Positions 35,368 through 44,855 are shown, counted from the first letter of the stretch. The stretch: 64,000 bases of DNA from Planctomycetota bacterium (GCA_014584395.1 JACTMY010000018.1:342342-406341); one strand, 5' to 3'. A program made the numbers and translations. Notes: a model not told the origin generated them from the letters alone.

Positions 35368-36096
35368 CTAGATGAGAGGAATAACGAACAGGTATCCCAC
35401 GCCGACCAGGGACAGGATCAGGATCAAGGCAAAGAGGATTTCGCCGATCCACGATCCGGGCTGCATGGGCGGGAGCACCGCTTCCAAGGGCTGCATGGAC
35501 GAGCGGTTCTTTTCACGGGGGGTAACGGGTGCTTCCTTCGCGGGTTTTTTGTCGATGGCGGCGACTTGCGATGGAGGCAGGCTGAACGGAACCACTTTTG
35601 GTTTTTCTTCCACCCCCTCCGTTTTCCCAAAACCCATGGGTTTTAACGGTGCCGGGGCTTTGGCTGCTTCCGCCGGCTTGCCCGGGTTGGCCCAGGGTGA
35701 AGGGGCCGCCGCTCCTCGGCCCGCCGGGGTGTCTTCCGTGGAATAGGTGCGCTCCTGATCCTCATCCCCGCCCATCGGCTTGGCCGTGGCATCCAATTCC
35801 TTGAGCAATTCCAAGGCGCGCTCCCGCGGGTAGCCCCGGCGAAGCTGCTGCACATAAGCCAGGATGTCGGGGGATTTCAAGGCGGCTTCCAGCGAGGGAT
35901 AAGGCTTGAGCAGATGGCTGGGATTGTATTCCATGATGCGCCGCCGCAAGGCTTCGGCCTTGGCCACGTCGCCGGCGTTCCAGGCTGTGTCCGCCGCCAG
36001 GATCAGGAAGCGATCGCGTTCTTGAAACCGCCCCTTGCCGTGGTATTTTTCCGCCAATTGGGTGTATAGGGCGCAATTTTGTTCAGCGGTCGGCAC
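35368..36096 (-). CDS. Hypothetical protein with one C-terminal membrane helix
   Basis: A 242-residue protein. The N-terminal 90 residues are helical and TPR-like (LYTQLAEKYHGKGRFQERDR, ILAADTAWNAGDVAKAEALR), a Pro/Ala/Lys-rich linker follows, and one helix ends the protein (WIGEILFALILILSLVGVGYLFVIPLI as a whole). The start is GTG 36096 with a good AAAGGAG site seven bases upstream on the minus strand. A tail-anchored scaffold protein is a fair guess. Function unknown. Confidence 0.75.
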   Translation of the reverse strand: MPTAEQNCALYTQLAEKYHGKGRFQERDRFLILAADTAWNAGDVAKAEALRRRIMEYNPSHLLKPYPSLEAALKSPDILAYVQQLRRGYPRERALELLKELDATAKPMGGDEDQERTYSTEDTPAGRGAAAPSPWANPGKPAEAAKAPAPLKPMGFGKTEGVEEKPKVVPFSLPPSQVAAIDKKPAKEAPVTPREKNRSSMQPLEAVLPPMQPGSWIGEILFALILILSLVGVGYLFVIPLI

Positions 36097-36240
36097 AACC
36101 CACTCCTTTAATCACTTACTCATACCTCGTCGCCTATTTTACAGACTATGTTCATTGTTAGCATCCCTCATTACATTTGATCTTAGGACTATTTCATTCT
36201 TGGTTCATCAATTCGGCTGGATGGACAGGAGGCCGCCTTC

Positions 36241-37443
36241 ATGATCAACGATTCGCACCCCCCCCTGAACGGCTTGCGCGTGCTGGACCTCTCGCGCGTC
36301 TTGGCCGGTCCCTTTTGCACGCAAACGCTGGGAGATTTGGGGGCCGAGGTGATCAAGGTGGAGAAGCCCGACCTAGGCGATGAAACCCGGCAATGGGGAC
36401 CGCCGTTTCACCGCGATTATTCAGCCTATTTCCTTTCCTGCAACCGCAACAAACGCGCCATGACCCTGGACCTGGGGCAGCCCGAGGGGCAGGAGGTTTT
36501 CAAGGCCCTGCTGCATCTCTCCGACGTGGTCATCGACAATTTCCTCCCCGCTACGGCCGAGAAGCTGAAGCTCACCGCCGAACACATCCTGGCCATTCAG
36601 CCGCGGATCATCATGTGCTCCATCTCGGGCTATGGCCGAACCGGCCCCTGGGCGGAGATGCCTGGATACGACTTTGCCCTCCAAGCACAAAGCGGTTTGA
36701 TGAGCATCACGGGGCCCGCCGACGGCCCTCCCTTCAAGGTGGGCGTGGCGATCACCGACATCTTGGCGGGGCTGCATGCCGCGATCGCCATCCTGGCCTG
36801 CCTGCGGGCACGCGAACAATCCGGCCACGGCTACGTCATTGATATTTCGCTCCTCGATTGCGCCGTGGCGGCACAGGCCAACGTCGTCCAGGCCTATCTG
36901 ACCAGCGGGCAAGTGCCGGCGCGGCAAGGCAACACGCACCTGCAAATCGTGCCCTATCAAATTTTCGCCACCGCCGACAGCCACATGGTCTTGGCCATCG
37001 GCAACGACGGGCAGTGGCGGCGCTTCTGCCGCGTCATCAACCATCAAGATTTGGAACACGACGAACGCTTTGCGACCAACCCCTTGCGGGTGCGCCATCG
37101 CCAGGAACTCGTCAAAATGCTGGAACCGATCCTGCGTGAACGCACCAATGCCGCCTGGGAAATCATGCTCACGCAGGCCGAGGTGCCCCATGCCAGCGTG
37201 CTCGACTACGAGGGCGTCTTTCAACATCCGCAAGTGCAGGAACGCGGCCTGCGCGTGACCGTAAAGGACCCCGAGGGGCAGCCGGTGGATTTGCTGCGCT
37301 CGCCGTTCATGATCGAAGGGACGACGCTGCCGCCGCCGCGCATGCCCCCCCGCCAAGGCGAAGCCACGCTGCAAATCCTGCATGATTTGCTGCATCTCAG
37401 CCCCGAGCAGATCGAGCTGCTGCAAAACAAGAAAGTGATTTAA
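36241..37443 (+). CDS. CaiB/BaiF family CoA-transferase
   Basis: A 400-residue class III CoA-transferase. Conserved blocks are RVLDLSRVLAGPFCTQTLGD and GAEVIKVEKP near the N-terminus, the catalytic Asp in MPGYDFALQAQSGLM, and SILLDCAVAAQ-type mid blocks. Class III enzymes move CoA between acids. GGAGG lies upstream of ATG 36241. No pathway genes are adjacent, so donor and acceptor acids are unknown. Confidence 0.93.
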   Translation: MINDSHPPLNGLRVLDLSRVLAGPFCTQTLGDLGAEVIKVEKPDLGDETRQWGPPFHRDYSAYFLSCNRNKRAMTLDLGQPEGQEVFKALLHLSDVVIDNFLPATAEKLKLTAEHILAIQPRIIMCSISGYGRTGPWAEMPGYDFALQAQSGLMSITGPADGPPFKVGVAITDILAGLHAAIAILACLRAREQSGHGYVIDISLLDCAVAAQANVVQAYLTSGQVPARQGNTHLQIVPYQIFATADSHMVLAIGNDGQWRRFCRVINHQDLEHDERFATNPLRVRHRQELVKMLEPILRERTNAAWEIMLTQAEVPHASVLDYEGVFQHPQVQERGLRVTVKDPEGQPVDLLRSPFMIEGTTLPPPRMPPRQGEATLQILHDLLHLSPEQIELLQNKKVI

Positions 37444-37472
37444 GCCATTCCCATGCCCACCGGGCGGCGGCC

Positions 37473-38501
37473 TCACGCCCTGCCAGCGGCCGCTGGAGCG
37501 GCCGGGGCCGCGAAGAGGGCCAGCTTGACCACCAGCCGTTCCAGCAACGCCGCCGGGGAGAGTTGATCGCTGCTCTTCAGGTTCAAATCGGTCGCGAGCA
37601 GCAATTCGTAAACTTGAAAGATGTGCCGCCCCAAACGCTGCAAGGTCTGCGCGGCTTGATCCCGCTTGAAAGGTGGCAGACCGACCTTGGCCAGCGCCGA
37701 GCCGAGGTCCACCCCGAGTTGGCGCAGCCGCGCGACCTGGGCCAACCGCCGCAGTTGCCAGCCCATGGCGCCCAAAAGGGCGATCGGTTCCTCGCCCTGC
37801 CGCAGCAAGTGATGCAGGGTTTCCAGCGCCTTGGCCCCTTGCCCCGCCGCCAAGGCATCGAGCATGACCCAGGCCGTTTCCATGCGGCTGTGCCCCACCA
37901 ACTGATCGATGTCTTGCATCGTGATGGTTTTTTGCTCGCCGACGTAAACGCTCAGCTTGGCCGCTTCCTGGTCCAGCAGCCCCATCTCAGCGCCGATCAA
38001 TTCGACCAGCAGGTTGGCCGCCGCGGGGTCGAGCTTTTTCTGATATTGCTGGTGCGTCCAGCGGATCAGCCACTGCGTCAGCGGCCCCGTGGCCGGGGCC
38101 TTGCACTGCAAGGTGGCGGCATCGGGAACCTTCTTGGCCAGCTTCGTCGTGCTGGTCCAAGTTTTCACGTCGAGGATGAGCACGTTGTGGCGGCTCGGCT
38201 GCTCCACGTACCGTTCCAGCTTGCTGCGATGCTGCGTGACAAAGGAGTCCGCGTCTTGGATGTGCACCCAGCGCAGCGGCGCCAGAAAAGGCAAGGCATC
38301 CAGGTCATCGCGAACCTGGGCGAAAGAGACGGTGTCGCCCGCATAGACCGCACAGGCCAAATCCGCATCCACGTCCTTGAGCAAGGCCTGTTTCAGGAGG
38401 CCGAGCGCTTGCCGCTTCAAGAAGCGCTCGGTGCCCGCCAGCACATAGACGGGATGCTTCTCCTTGACCTGGCCCTTTTCGATGAAGGCAAACGCGTCCA
38501 T
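37473..38501 (-). CDS. holA: DNA polymerase III subunit delta
   Basis: A 342-residue clamp-loader subunit delta. The family order is seen: HPVYVLAGTERFLKRQALGL at the N-terminus (position of the degenerate P-loop), then RWVHIQDADSFV, and a C-terminal collar region rich in helices (LHHLLRQGEEPIALLGAMGW). Together with holB at 26499 the window encodes two subunits of the same loader, far apart. Convergent with the CoA-transferase gene. Confidence 0.87.
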   Translation of the reverse strand: MDAFAFIEKGQVKEKHPVYVLAGTERFLKRQALGLLKQALLKDVDADLACAVYAGDTVSFAQVRDDLDALPFLAPLRWVHIQDADSFVTQHRSKLERYVEQPSRHNVLILDVKTWTSTTKLAKKVPDAATLQCKAPATGPLTQWLIRWTHQQYQKKLDPAAANLLVELIGAEMGLLDQEAAKLSVYVGEQKTITMQDIDQLVGHSRMETAWVMLDALAAGQGAKALETLHHLLRQGEEPIALLGAMGWQLRRLAQVARLRQLGVDLGSALAKVGLPPFKRDQAAQTLQRLGRHIFQVYELLLATDLNLKSSDQLSPAALLERLVVKLALFAAPAAPAAAGRA

Positions 38502-38756
38502 GATTAATCGCTTTTCTCAGCAGGATTGCCGTCATGGTTAGAATCGGACGCCCGCGGCCGAAAAAAGGGGCCGCCTTCAGAACCTGCCCGTCATTTTAGC
38601 AAAACGGCGGCCGATGTAGATGAGGTGCGATTCCGCCCATGCCGCGGCGCGCCGTGCGGACCTTGTCCCCAGCAGCGACCCAGGGAGAGGCTCCCGCCCA
38701 TGACGGCGCCAGACGGCCGCGGCGGCATCCTTGCTCAGCACCCGCGGGGAACCTCC

Positions 38757-40385
38757 ATGAATGCAAGCCTAATGGCGCCCACCACGAGCGGCACCTCCCT
38801 CGATCTGGCCTGGCAACAGGTGCACGAACGCGAACAGCAACTGGTCAAGGCCCAGGAGCAGTTTCAACGGGAGCAGCGGCAACTGCGCCACTTTTGGGTC
38901 GAGCGCAACCGCAAGAAATGGCATCAGCTTCGCCAGGAAGCCCATCGGCTCGCCGAACTGGCGCGGGAACAAAAACGGCAATGGACCGAGCGCGAATCCG
39001 CCCTGGAGCTGCAGCGGCGCCGCCTCGAAAACGGCTGGCATCAATTCCACACCGAAAAGCAACTCTGGCAGGCGCGTCTGGCCGAACAGGAGCGCCAGCT
39101 CGCCCAGCAACAAGGCGACGTCGAGGAGCAGCGCCGCCAGTTGGCACAGGCCGAGCATCACTGGCTCCATTACGGGCAGGGGCTGGATCGCCGCCGCGCC
39201 GCGCAGCTTCAAGAAATCGAAGGCCTGGAAACGCGCATCGAAAACTATCGCCGGCTCCTGGCCGATCTCCGCGAGGAGGTCCGCGTCTTAGAGGAAAAGC
39301 GCGAGACGCTGCTCATCGCTCAACTGGAACCGGCCGCCCCCGCCCCGGCGCTAGCGCCGCCGGCGGAACCGCCCGCCGATCCCGCCGCCGCCGATCCGAC
39401 CCTGCTCATGGGCATCAGCCAGACCATCGAGGATCTGTTCGATGAGCAGCAGCGGCTCGCCGATTATCAGGACGAACTATTGCGGCTGCGCGAGGCCTGG
39501 CTCATGGAGTGGGAGCGGCTCGAAGGGCAATTGGCCCAGCGCGAGACGGAACTGCAAGCCGAGGAGGAGACGCTGCAGCGCCGCCGGGAGGATTTGCGGC
39601 GCCTGGTGGAATCCCTGCAAGAGCAAGCCCATTATTGCGAACAGCAAACGCGCCATCATCAGGCCTGGGAGGGGCGGCTCCACCTCGAACAAACCGAACT
39701 GCAGCTCAAGCGCCAGCGCCTGGCCGCGCAAGTGCGCGCCCGCGCCGTCATCCTGGAGCAGCGCCGCCGGCTCCTGGAGGAGCAATCCCAGCGGCACCAA
39801 GCCGAACGCGCGCAGAGCCTCGAACGCTGCCAGCAGGCCGAGCATCAGTTGGTGCTGCTCCGCCGCGAATTGTCCGAACGCTGCGCCGAATTGGACCAGC
39901 GCGAACGCAAGCTGGATCAGCGCGAGGCGGAACTGCTGGCCCGCGAGACCATCGTTTATCAGGCCGAGCAGCAGATCATCCATCAAGACCCCGACCCCAA
40001 GGCGGCCCGGGCCGAATTGGAGCGGCGGCTGGCCCTGCTCAACGAAGTGATCGAGCGCCCCTTGCGCGCCGCCGAACGCAAGGAGCACGAACTCAAGCGG
40101 CTGGAACGGGACGCCGAGCGGTATCGGCACCAATTGCTGGAAGCCGAGGCCCATCTGCAGCAACAGCAAGAGGCCTGGCAATTCGACCGCGCCATCTGGC
40201 TCGAGCAGCGCGAGCAGCGCCGCGCCGACCGCCAACGCACTCAGGACGTCCTGCGCCGCATGCGGCGGGATCGGCTCCATTTGCAGCGCGAGCTGCGCGA
40301 ACTGCGGCAACAAATCGAGCGGCTGACCTATCTGCTCCTCGAACCGCTGCCGAAGAAGCCCGTGGCCCTGGCCATCGCCGCTTAA
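38757..40385 (+). CDS. Large coiled-coil protein rich in Glu, Gln and Arg
   Basis: A 542-residue protein almost wholly made of charged heptads, for example REQQLVKAQEQFQREQRQLR and similar stretches to the end, with an Ala/Pro-rich break at about residues 195-220 (PAAPAPALAPPAEPPADPAA). No signal peptide, membrane helix or enzyme motif is visible. Leu, Glu, Gln and Arg make up most of the sequence. It probably forms a long rod; a cytoskeletal or scaffolding role is inferred. ATG 38757 is preferred over the upstream in-frame start at 38526, whose extra residues look like out-of-frame read-through. Confidence 0.8.
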   Translation: MNASLMAPTTSGTSLDLAWQQVHEREQQLVKAQEQFQREQRQLRHFWVERNRKKWHQLRQEAHRLAELAREQKRQWTERESALELQRRRLENGWHQFHTEKQLWQARLAEQERQLAQQQGDVEEQRRQLAQAEHHWLHYGQGLDRRRAAQLQEIEGLETRIENYRRLLADLREEVRVLEEKRETLLIAQLEPAAPAPALAPPAEPPADPAAADPTLLMGISQTIEDLFDEQQRLADYQDELLRLREAWLMEWERLEGQLAQRETELQAEEETLQRRREDLRRLVESLQEQAHYCEQQTRHHQAWEGRLHLEQTELQLKRQRLAAQVRARAVILEQRRRLLEEQSQRHQAERAQSLERCQQAEHQLVLLRRELSERCAELDQRERKLDQREAELLARETIVYQAEQQIIHQDPDPKAARAELERRLALLNEVIERPLRAAERKEHELKRLERDAERYRHQLLEAEAHLQQQQEAWQFDRAIWLEQREQRRADRQRTQDVLRRMRRDRLHLQRELRELRQQIERLTYLLLEPLPKKPVALAIAA

Positions 40386-40398
40386 AGCGCCCGCCGCG

Positions 40399-41316
40399 TC
40401 AGCTCGGCGCGGGCAAGCGCAACTGGCCCACCACCTCGGCGACGCTGTTGGCCCCCAAGGACTGCAAGGCGCCGGGGAGTTGGTCCACGATCTGCTCCGC
40501 CAGGGTGGGGGCGTAAAAATTAGCGGTCCCGATCTGCACCGCCGTCGCCCCCGCCAGAAGAAACTCCATCACGTCGTCCAGGCTCTGAATGCCGCCGATG
40601 CCAATGATCGGCACCTTCACCTGCTGCGCTACCTGCCAGACGATTCGCAGCGCCAAGGGTTTGATCGCCGGGCCGCTCAGCCCGCCGGTGACGTTGCCCA
40701 GCACCGGCCGCTGCCGCCGCCAGTCGATCGCCATCCCCATGAACGTGTTGACCAGGGACACGGCGTCCGCCCCCGCTTCACAGGCCGCCTCGGCGATCGG
40801 CACGATCCGCGTCACATTCGGCGTCAGCTTGGCGATCAAGGGCACGCGGGTCGCCTGGCGCACGGCCTTGACGACGTCGCTCGTCACCTTCGGGTCCGTG
40901 GCGAAGTCGATCCCGCCGCTGACGTTGGGGCAGGAAAGGTTCAATTCGATGCCGGGCAGTCCGGGCAGCCGGCTCGCCTTCTCCGCCAAGGCGACGAATT
41001 CATCCCGGCTCTTGCCCGCCACGTTGACCAGCACCGTCGTGGGCAGGGTCTGCAGATAGGGCCAATGGTGCTCGATGAAGTAATCGATGCCGTCGTTGTC
41101 GAGCCCAATGGCGTTGAGCATGCCGCTCGCCGTCTCCACGGTCCGCGGCGGCGGATTGCCAGCCCGCGGCAGGGCGGTCACGGTCTTGGGCACGATCCCG
41201 CCCAGCTTGGTGAAATCGACCACGCCTGCCATCTCCCGGGCGTAGCCAAACGTCCCCGATGCCGCCAGGATGGGATTGCGAAAAGAGAGCGGCCCCAAGC
41301 GGACGGATAAATCCAT
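40399..41316 (-). CDS. pyrD: Dihydroorotate dehydrogenase (class 1B-like)
   Basis: A 305-residue flavoprotein of pyrimidine synthesis, oxidising dihydroorotate to orotate. Blocks: [17 protein letters not shown], the active-site Cys in [51 protein letters not shown] and [11 protein letters not shown]. The use of Cys as catalytic base and the length fit class 1 enzymes; class 1B partners with PyrK, not seen nearby. ATG 41316 is used instead of an upstream in-frame start at 41442. Confidence 0.9.
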   Translation of the reverse strand: MDLSVRLGPLSFRNPILAASGTFGYAREMAGVVDFTKLGGIVPKTVTALPRAGNPPPRTVETASGMLNAIGLDNDGIDYFIEHHWPYLQTLPTTVLVNVAGKSRDEFVALAEKASRLPGLPGIELNLSCPNVSGGIDFATDPKVTSDVVKAVRQATRVPLIAKLTPNVTRIVPIAEAACEAGADAVSLVNTFMGMAIDWRRQRPVLGNVTGGLSGPAIKPLALRIVWQVAQQVKVPIIGIGGIQSLDDVMEFLLAGATAVQIGTANFYAPTLAEQIVDQLPGALQSLGANSVAEVVGQLRLPAPS

Positions 41317-41460
41317 GCCCACACCTCGAACAGACAGCCGGCGATGCGCCGCGCCTGGCGCGCGGCCCGCTGGGTGTTGTACGAGATTCCGCATGACAAG
41401 CCACGATGCGCCGGCGCAGGTGATCTGAATTGCAAGCCCCAAGCGCGCGATTCTTAGCAG

Positions 41461-41512
41461 AGCCCGGTTGCGTCAGCGCCGGGAGATTTTCACACGGGGC
41501 GCTAACGCAACC
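41461..41512. repeat. Dispersed hairpin repeat, copy 1
   Basis: GGTTGCGTCAGCGCC (41466-41480) and GGCGCTAACGCAACC (41498-41512) form a 15-base inverted repeat with one G-T wobble. The left arm plus flank (41461-41487) matches, in opposite orientation, 48206-48232 with one difference in 27. It lies in the gap between pyrD and a membrane protein gene; the rest of that gap (41520-41663) is AT-rich without a gene. Confidence 0.6.
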
Positions 41513-41663
41513 CCGCTCACTTTTGCATAAAGTTTGATCAAAAAATCCCTATAGCAATGGATCCGATCTATGATGGGAGCTAGAAGATAATAAATGTTAT
41601 TCACATCCACAAATAGCGAATACCTGGAATGATCTCCGCCGCGAGGCGGACGGCCTGTGTGCG

Positions 41664-42083
41664 TTACTCGCCAGCGTCTTCCGCGGGGAGCGGCTGCTGG
41701 AGGCCTTGCAGCGACGCCACCATGGCGAACATCAATGCCATCTGAGCCACGCCAAAGAGCAACCATTTCAGAAAAGCGAACGCCCCCTGCACGCTCCACG
41801 ACACCTCCATGGCGAACGCCGTGGCCAGAAAAACGAGATGGATGAGGCAGAAAATCAGCGTCAGGGCCCAGCGCGCCCCGGGATGGCGGCGCAGCACCAA
41901 CGCGCCGAACCATACGACGCCGCAAACGACGAGAAAATTAACGGCATAGCGCAGCGCGAGGTTCGAAGAGGACGACGCATAAAACACCACGCCCATGACC
42001 AACAGCAGCCACGCCACCAATATCCCCAACACGCCATGACGCATGATGTGGAGCACGCGCTTCATGCCGACCGTCTGCCACAT
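41664..42083 (-). CDS. Small membrane protein with four predicted helices
   Basis: A 139-residue protein with about four hydrophobic helices (GILVAWLLLVMGVVFYA, YAVNFLVVCGVVWFGALVL, WALTLIFCLIHLVFLATAFA, AQMALMFAMVASLQGL). Not recognised by name. ATG 42083 has GGAGG seven bases upstream on the minus strand and is better than ATG 42065. It faces away from the DUF5989 gene, with a shared upstream region. Confidence 0.72.
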   Translation of the reverse strand: MWQTVGMKRVLHIMRHGVLGILVAWLLLVMGVVFYASSSSNLALRYAVNFLVVCGVVWFGALVLRRHPGARWALTLIFCLIHLVFLATAFAMEVSWSVQGAFAFLKWLLFGVAQMALMFAMVASLQGLQQPLPAEDAGE

Positions 42084-42224
42084 GCCCGAACCTCCATCCC
42101 CTGCCCGACCTGCGCTGCGGGTCCCTCTCCCGCGATTGGCATTGCATCCCCACGCGGTCTGGTCTAAATTATTCGCTCTCGAGGTCTCATGGCCAGTTAG
42201 TTGCCCTTCATGGAGGAAGGAACG

Positions 42225-42476
42225 ATGTCGTCCACCACGCCGCAAACCCCCCGCGGATCCTCGGCCGCCGGGGTTCAGCCCCCCGCTTCGGCCCCCAACG
42301 CCATTGAAGCGATGGCCAACGCCAAGGCCCCCGGGTTGATCGCCGAGTTTTGGATGTTCCTCACCGAAAACAAAAAATGGTGGCTGCTGCCGATCGTGGT
42401 GGTGATGCTCGTCCTGGGCGGATTGGTCATCCTTTCCTCGACGCCGCTGGCCCCCTTCATCTACACGCTGTTTTAA
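42225..42476 (+). CDS. DUF5989 family membrane protein
   Basis: An 83-residue protein. The C-terminal half, EFWMFLTENKKWWLLPIVVV and then SSTPLAPFIYTLF, is the DUF5989 pattern: an amphipathic block, one membrane helix and a conserved APFIYTLF end. The N-terminus is low complexity and Pro/Ala rich. In other genomes DUF5989 genes often lie next to carbamoyltransferase and SxtJ-like genes; neither is here. The start ATG 42225 follows a strong GGAGGAAGG site. Confidence 0.8.
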   Translation: MSSTTPQTPRGSSAAGVQPPASAPNAIEAMANAKAPGLIAEFWMFLTENKKWWLLPIVVVMLVLGGLVILSSTPLAPFIYTLF

Positions 42477-42546
42477 TCGACGCTGCTCCCCGCGGGTTTT
42501 CTATGACTCCCACCTCCCGGCCCGTTCCGGCGGTGGGGGTCGGCTT

Positions 42547-42936
42547 TCAGGGCCGCTCCTCGGCTTCCGCGTCTGGTGCAAACGTGAGGCGCCATTGCCG
42601 ATCCGCCAGGGGCTGCAGCCACAGCGTGCCGTGCAGCTTCGTCCCGAGCAGCCGCCATTGGAGCGCCGCCTTGGCCGACCAATTCCCCTCATATTCCCCA
42701 GACTCCCACCGCGTCACATGGCCTCGGTCTTGGCTGACCGGGCCTTCATAGTCCAGATATAGGCGGCGATGCCGGGGCAAGGACTCCGCCAGTTGCGCGC
42801 CCGGCCGCGGCGGTTCCGCCGTCTTCCAGGTCAACAGGGTTTCCCCTTCCTCGAACATCCAGTCGAAGTGAAGGCCCTTCCAGTCATGGCGCAAGATCAC
42901 GAACCGCGGCACGTCGTCCCCCCGCGTCTCCTTCAT
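42547..42936 (-). CDS. Stand-alone LigD-type 3'-phosphoesterase domain protein
   Basis: A 129-residue protein equal to the N-terminal (PE) domain of DNA ligase D. Residues 11-28 read RFVILRHDWKGLHFDWMF, matching the catalytic block of LigD PE domains; H17, H23 and D25 are kept, but the Arg two positions after the Asp is M27. A later His in RHRRLYLDYEGPVS and the GTKLHGTLWLQPL C-terminal block also fit. The family trims 3' ends at breaks. The Arg-to-Met change could lower activity. No ku or ligD is in the window. Confidence 0.75.
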   Translation of the reverse strand: MKETRGDDVPRFVILRHDWKGLHFDWMFEEGETLLTWKTAEPPRPGAQLAESLPRHRRLYLDYEGPVSQDRGHVTRWESGEYEGNWSAKAALQWRLLGTKLHGTLWLQPLADRQWRLTFAPDAEAEERP

Positions 42937-43126
42937 TCCCGCCCCTGACAGTGTACTCCGGCAAGTGGATCGATTGTAGCAGCAACCTTCGCTGGTCGAG
43001 CGCCGATTCGGGCCGGGGTCGTTCCAGTCCGCCCTGGCTCGGGACCGATATAGGCCGCGTGGCAAAGGGCGGACCGCGCCGGCGGCGCGCCGGGGTTTCC
43101 AGGCCATCGGGAAGGAGGAGCGCTCC

Positions 43127-43672
43127 ATGCGCGTCGTGCTCGAACTGACGCTCCGCGAATGGATGACCCTGGACCTGGGGCTGGCCTTTTTCCGGCAGGC
43201 GCCGCCGCAACTGCCCGCGGCCCATCGCCAGGCCCGCTGCCTGACCCTCTTGCATCGCCGCCTGTGCCGCGCGGGCATCGTCGGCCATTACCGGCCCGTG
43301 ACGAGCCTGGTCCACCGCGAACGCATCGACTGGCAGGTCGACGCCGCCCATCCCCTGGCCTGGGATCAAACCTGGTGCTGTCTGCTCGGCCGCCGCATGA
43401 CCCGCAGCCTGCTCCGGGCTTGCTTGACCATCTTGGAAATTCAGGCCCATCGGCTCGATCAACCCCTGCTCGCCCATGAAGGACAACTGCTCCGCGTCGT
43501 GCAGACCGTGCTCACCCGGCTGCGGCTGCAGCGGCTCAAGCTCCGCCGCCTGGCCGGCTGCGCCCGCTGGCCCGTCACCTGGCATCGGCCGTCGCGGCAA
43601 TATCTGCTCCCCGGGACGCTCGTCCTGCGGCTGCATCAACAGGCTTGCCGCGAACGGGCCAGTTTGAACTGA
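43127..43672 (+). CDS. Hypothetical protein rich in Arg, Leu and His
   Basis: A 181-residue protein I do not recognise, mostly helical by composition (LTLLHRRLCRAGIVGHY, RLRLQRLKLRRLAGCARW) without membrane helix, signal peptide or known motif. ATG 43127 with GGAGGAG upstream supports the gene. It lies 73 bases before ribD on the same strand; the closeness may or may not mean an operon. Confidence 0.6.
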   Translation: MRVVLELTLREWMTLDLGLAFFRQAPPQLPAAHRQARCLTLLHRRLCRAGIVGHYRPVTSLVHRERIDWQVDAAHPLAWDQTWCCLLGRRMTRSLLRACLTILEIQAHRLDQPLLAHEGQLLRVVQTVLTRLRLQRLKLRRLAGCARWPVTWHRPSRQYLLPGTLVLRLHQQACRERASLN

Positions 43673-43745
43673 CCGCTTGCCCCGCATCCCGTCGGCCGCG
43701 AAATCCCACCTTCCCATGGCCCGCCTCGTCCCGCACAATGTCATC

Positions 43746-44855
43746 ATGGACGACGTGCACCCCGATTTCATGCGTCATGCCCTGTCGCTGGCCCGATGCG
43801 GCGAAGGGGCCGTGGAACCCAACCCGATGGTCGGCGCGGTCGTGGTCCGATCGGGCCAGATCGTCGGCGAAGGTTGGCACGAACGCTTTGGCGGCCCCCA
43901 TGCGGAAGTCATCGCCCTGGAGCGGGCCGGGCCGCTTGCCCAAGGGGCGGACCTTTATGTCACGCTCGAACCCTGCTGCCACCATGGCAAGACGCCGCCA
44001 TGCACCGACGCCGTTCTCCGCTCGGGAGCGGGCCGGGTCATCATCGGCCATCTCGACCCGTTCCCCGAAGTCGCGGGGCAAGGCGCGGCGCGGCTGCGCC
44101 AGGCAGGAGTGCCGGTCATCGTCGGCTGCTTGGAAGCGGAAGCGCGGTTTCTCACGGCGCCCTACCGCAAGCGACTTCGCACCGGCCAGCCCTGGGTCAT
44201 CGCCAAATGGGCCATGACGCTCGACGGCAAACTGGCGACTGCTTCCGGCGACTCCCGCTGGATCACCGGCCCCGAAGCCCGCGCCCAAGCCCATCGGCTC
44301 CGCGGCCGCGTGGATGGCATCCTTGTCGGCATCGGCACCGTGCTCCAAGATGACCCGCTGCTGACGGCCCGACCGCCCGGCCCGAGGTTGGCCGCGCGCA
44401 TCGTCCTCGATCATCACTTGCGCATTCCCCTCGAGAGTCAATTGGTGCGGTCGGCCACCGAGGTTCCCTTATGGGTGATGCATCGCGCTTCGGCTAGCCC
44501 GGAGCGCCGCGCCGCCCTCGAAGCACGCGGCGTGCGCTGCATCGCCTGCCCGGAAGCGACGGCGCCCGCACAGGAGATCGCCTGGCTGCTCACCCACCTT
44601 GGACAACAAAGCTGGACCAATCTCATGGTCGAAGGCGGCAGCCAGGTCTTGGGCAGCTTCCTCGCGGCGGGAGCCATCGACGAGGTGGAAGTCTACCTCG
44701 CGCCCATGATGATCGGCGGCGCCGCGGCCCCCTCCGCCATCGGCGGGCCCGGCGCAGCGGCGCTGCAAGACGCGCTCACGCTCGCCGCCTTGGAAGCAAC
44801 GCCGATCGGCAAGGATTGGTGTTTGCGCGGCCGGGTTCAGCGGCCGGAGAGTTGA
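43746..44855 (+). CDS. ribD: Bifunctional riboflavin deaminase/reductase
   Basis: A 369-residue RibD with both domains. Deaminase part (to about residue 145): GGPHAEVIAL with the catalytic His-Ala-Glu and LEPCCHHGKTPPCTD for zinc. Reductase part: WVIAKWAMTLDGKLAT, SRWITGPEAR, VDGILVGIGTVLQDDP and LMVEGGSQVLGSFL. It makes the ribitylamino-uracil precursor in riboflavin synthesis. The start may also be ATG 43716. No other rib genes are adjacent. Confidence 0.93.
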   Translation: MDDVHPDFMRHALSLARCGEGAVEPNPMVGAVVVRSGQIVGEGWHERFGGPHAEVIALERAGPLAQGADLYVTLEPCCHHGKTPPCTDAVLRSGAGRVIIGHLDPFPEVAGQGAARLRQAGVPVIVGCLEAEARFLTAPYRKRLRTGQPWVIAKWAMTLDGKLATASGDSRWITGPEARAQAHRLRGRVDGILVGIGTVLQDDPLLTARPPGPRLAARIVLDHHLRIPLESQLVRSATEVPLWVMHRASASPERRAALEARGVRCIACPEATAPAQEIAWLLTHLGQQSWTNLMVEGGSQVLGSFLAAGAIDEVEVYLAPMMIGGAAAPSAIGGPGAAALQDALTLAALEATPIGKDWCLRGRVQRPES

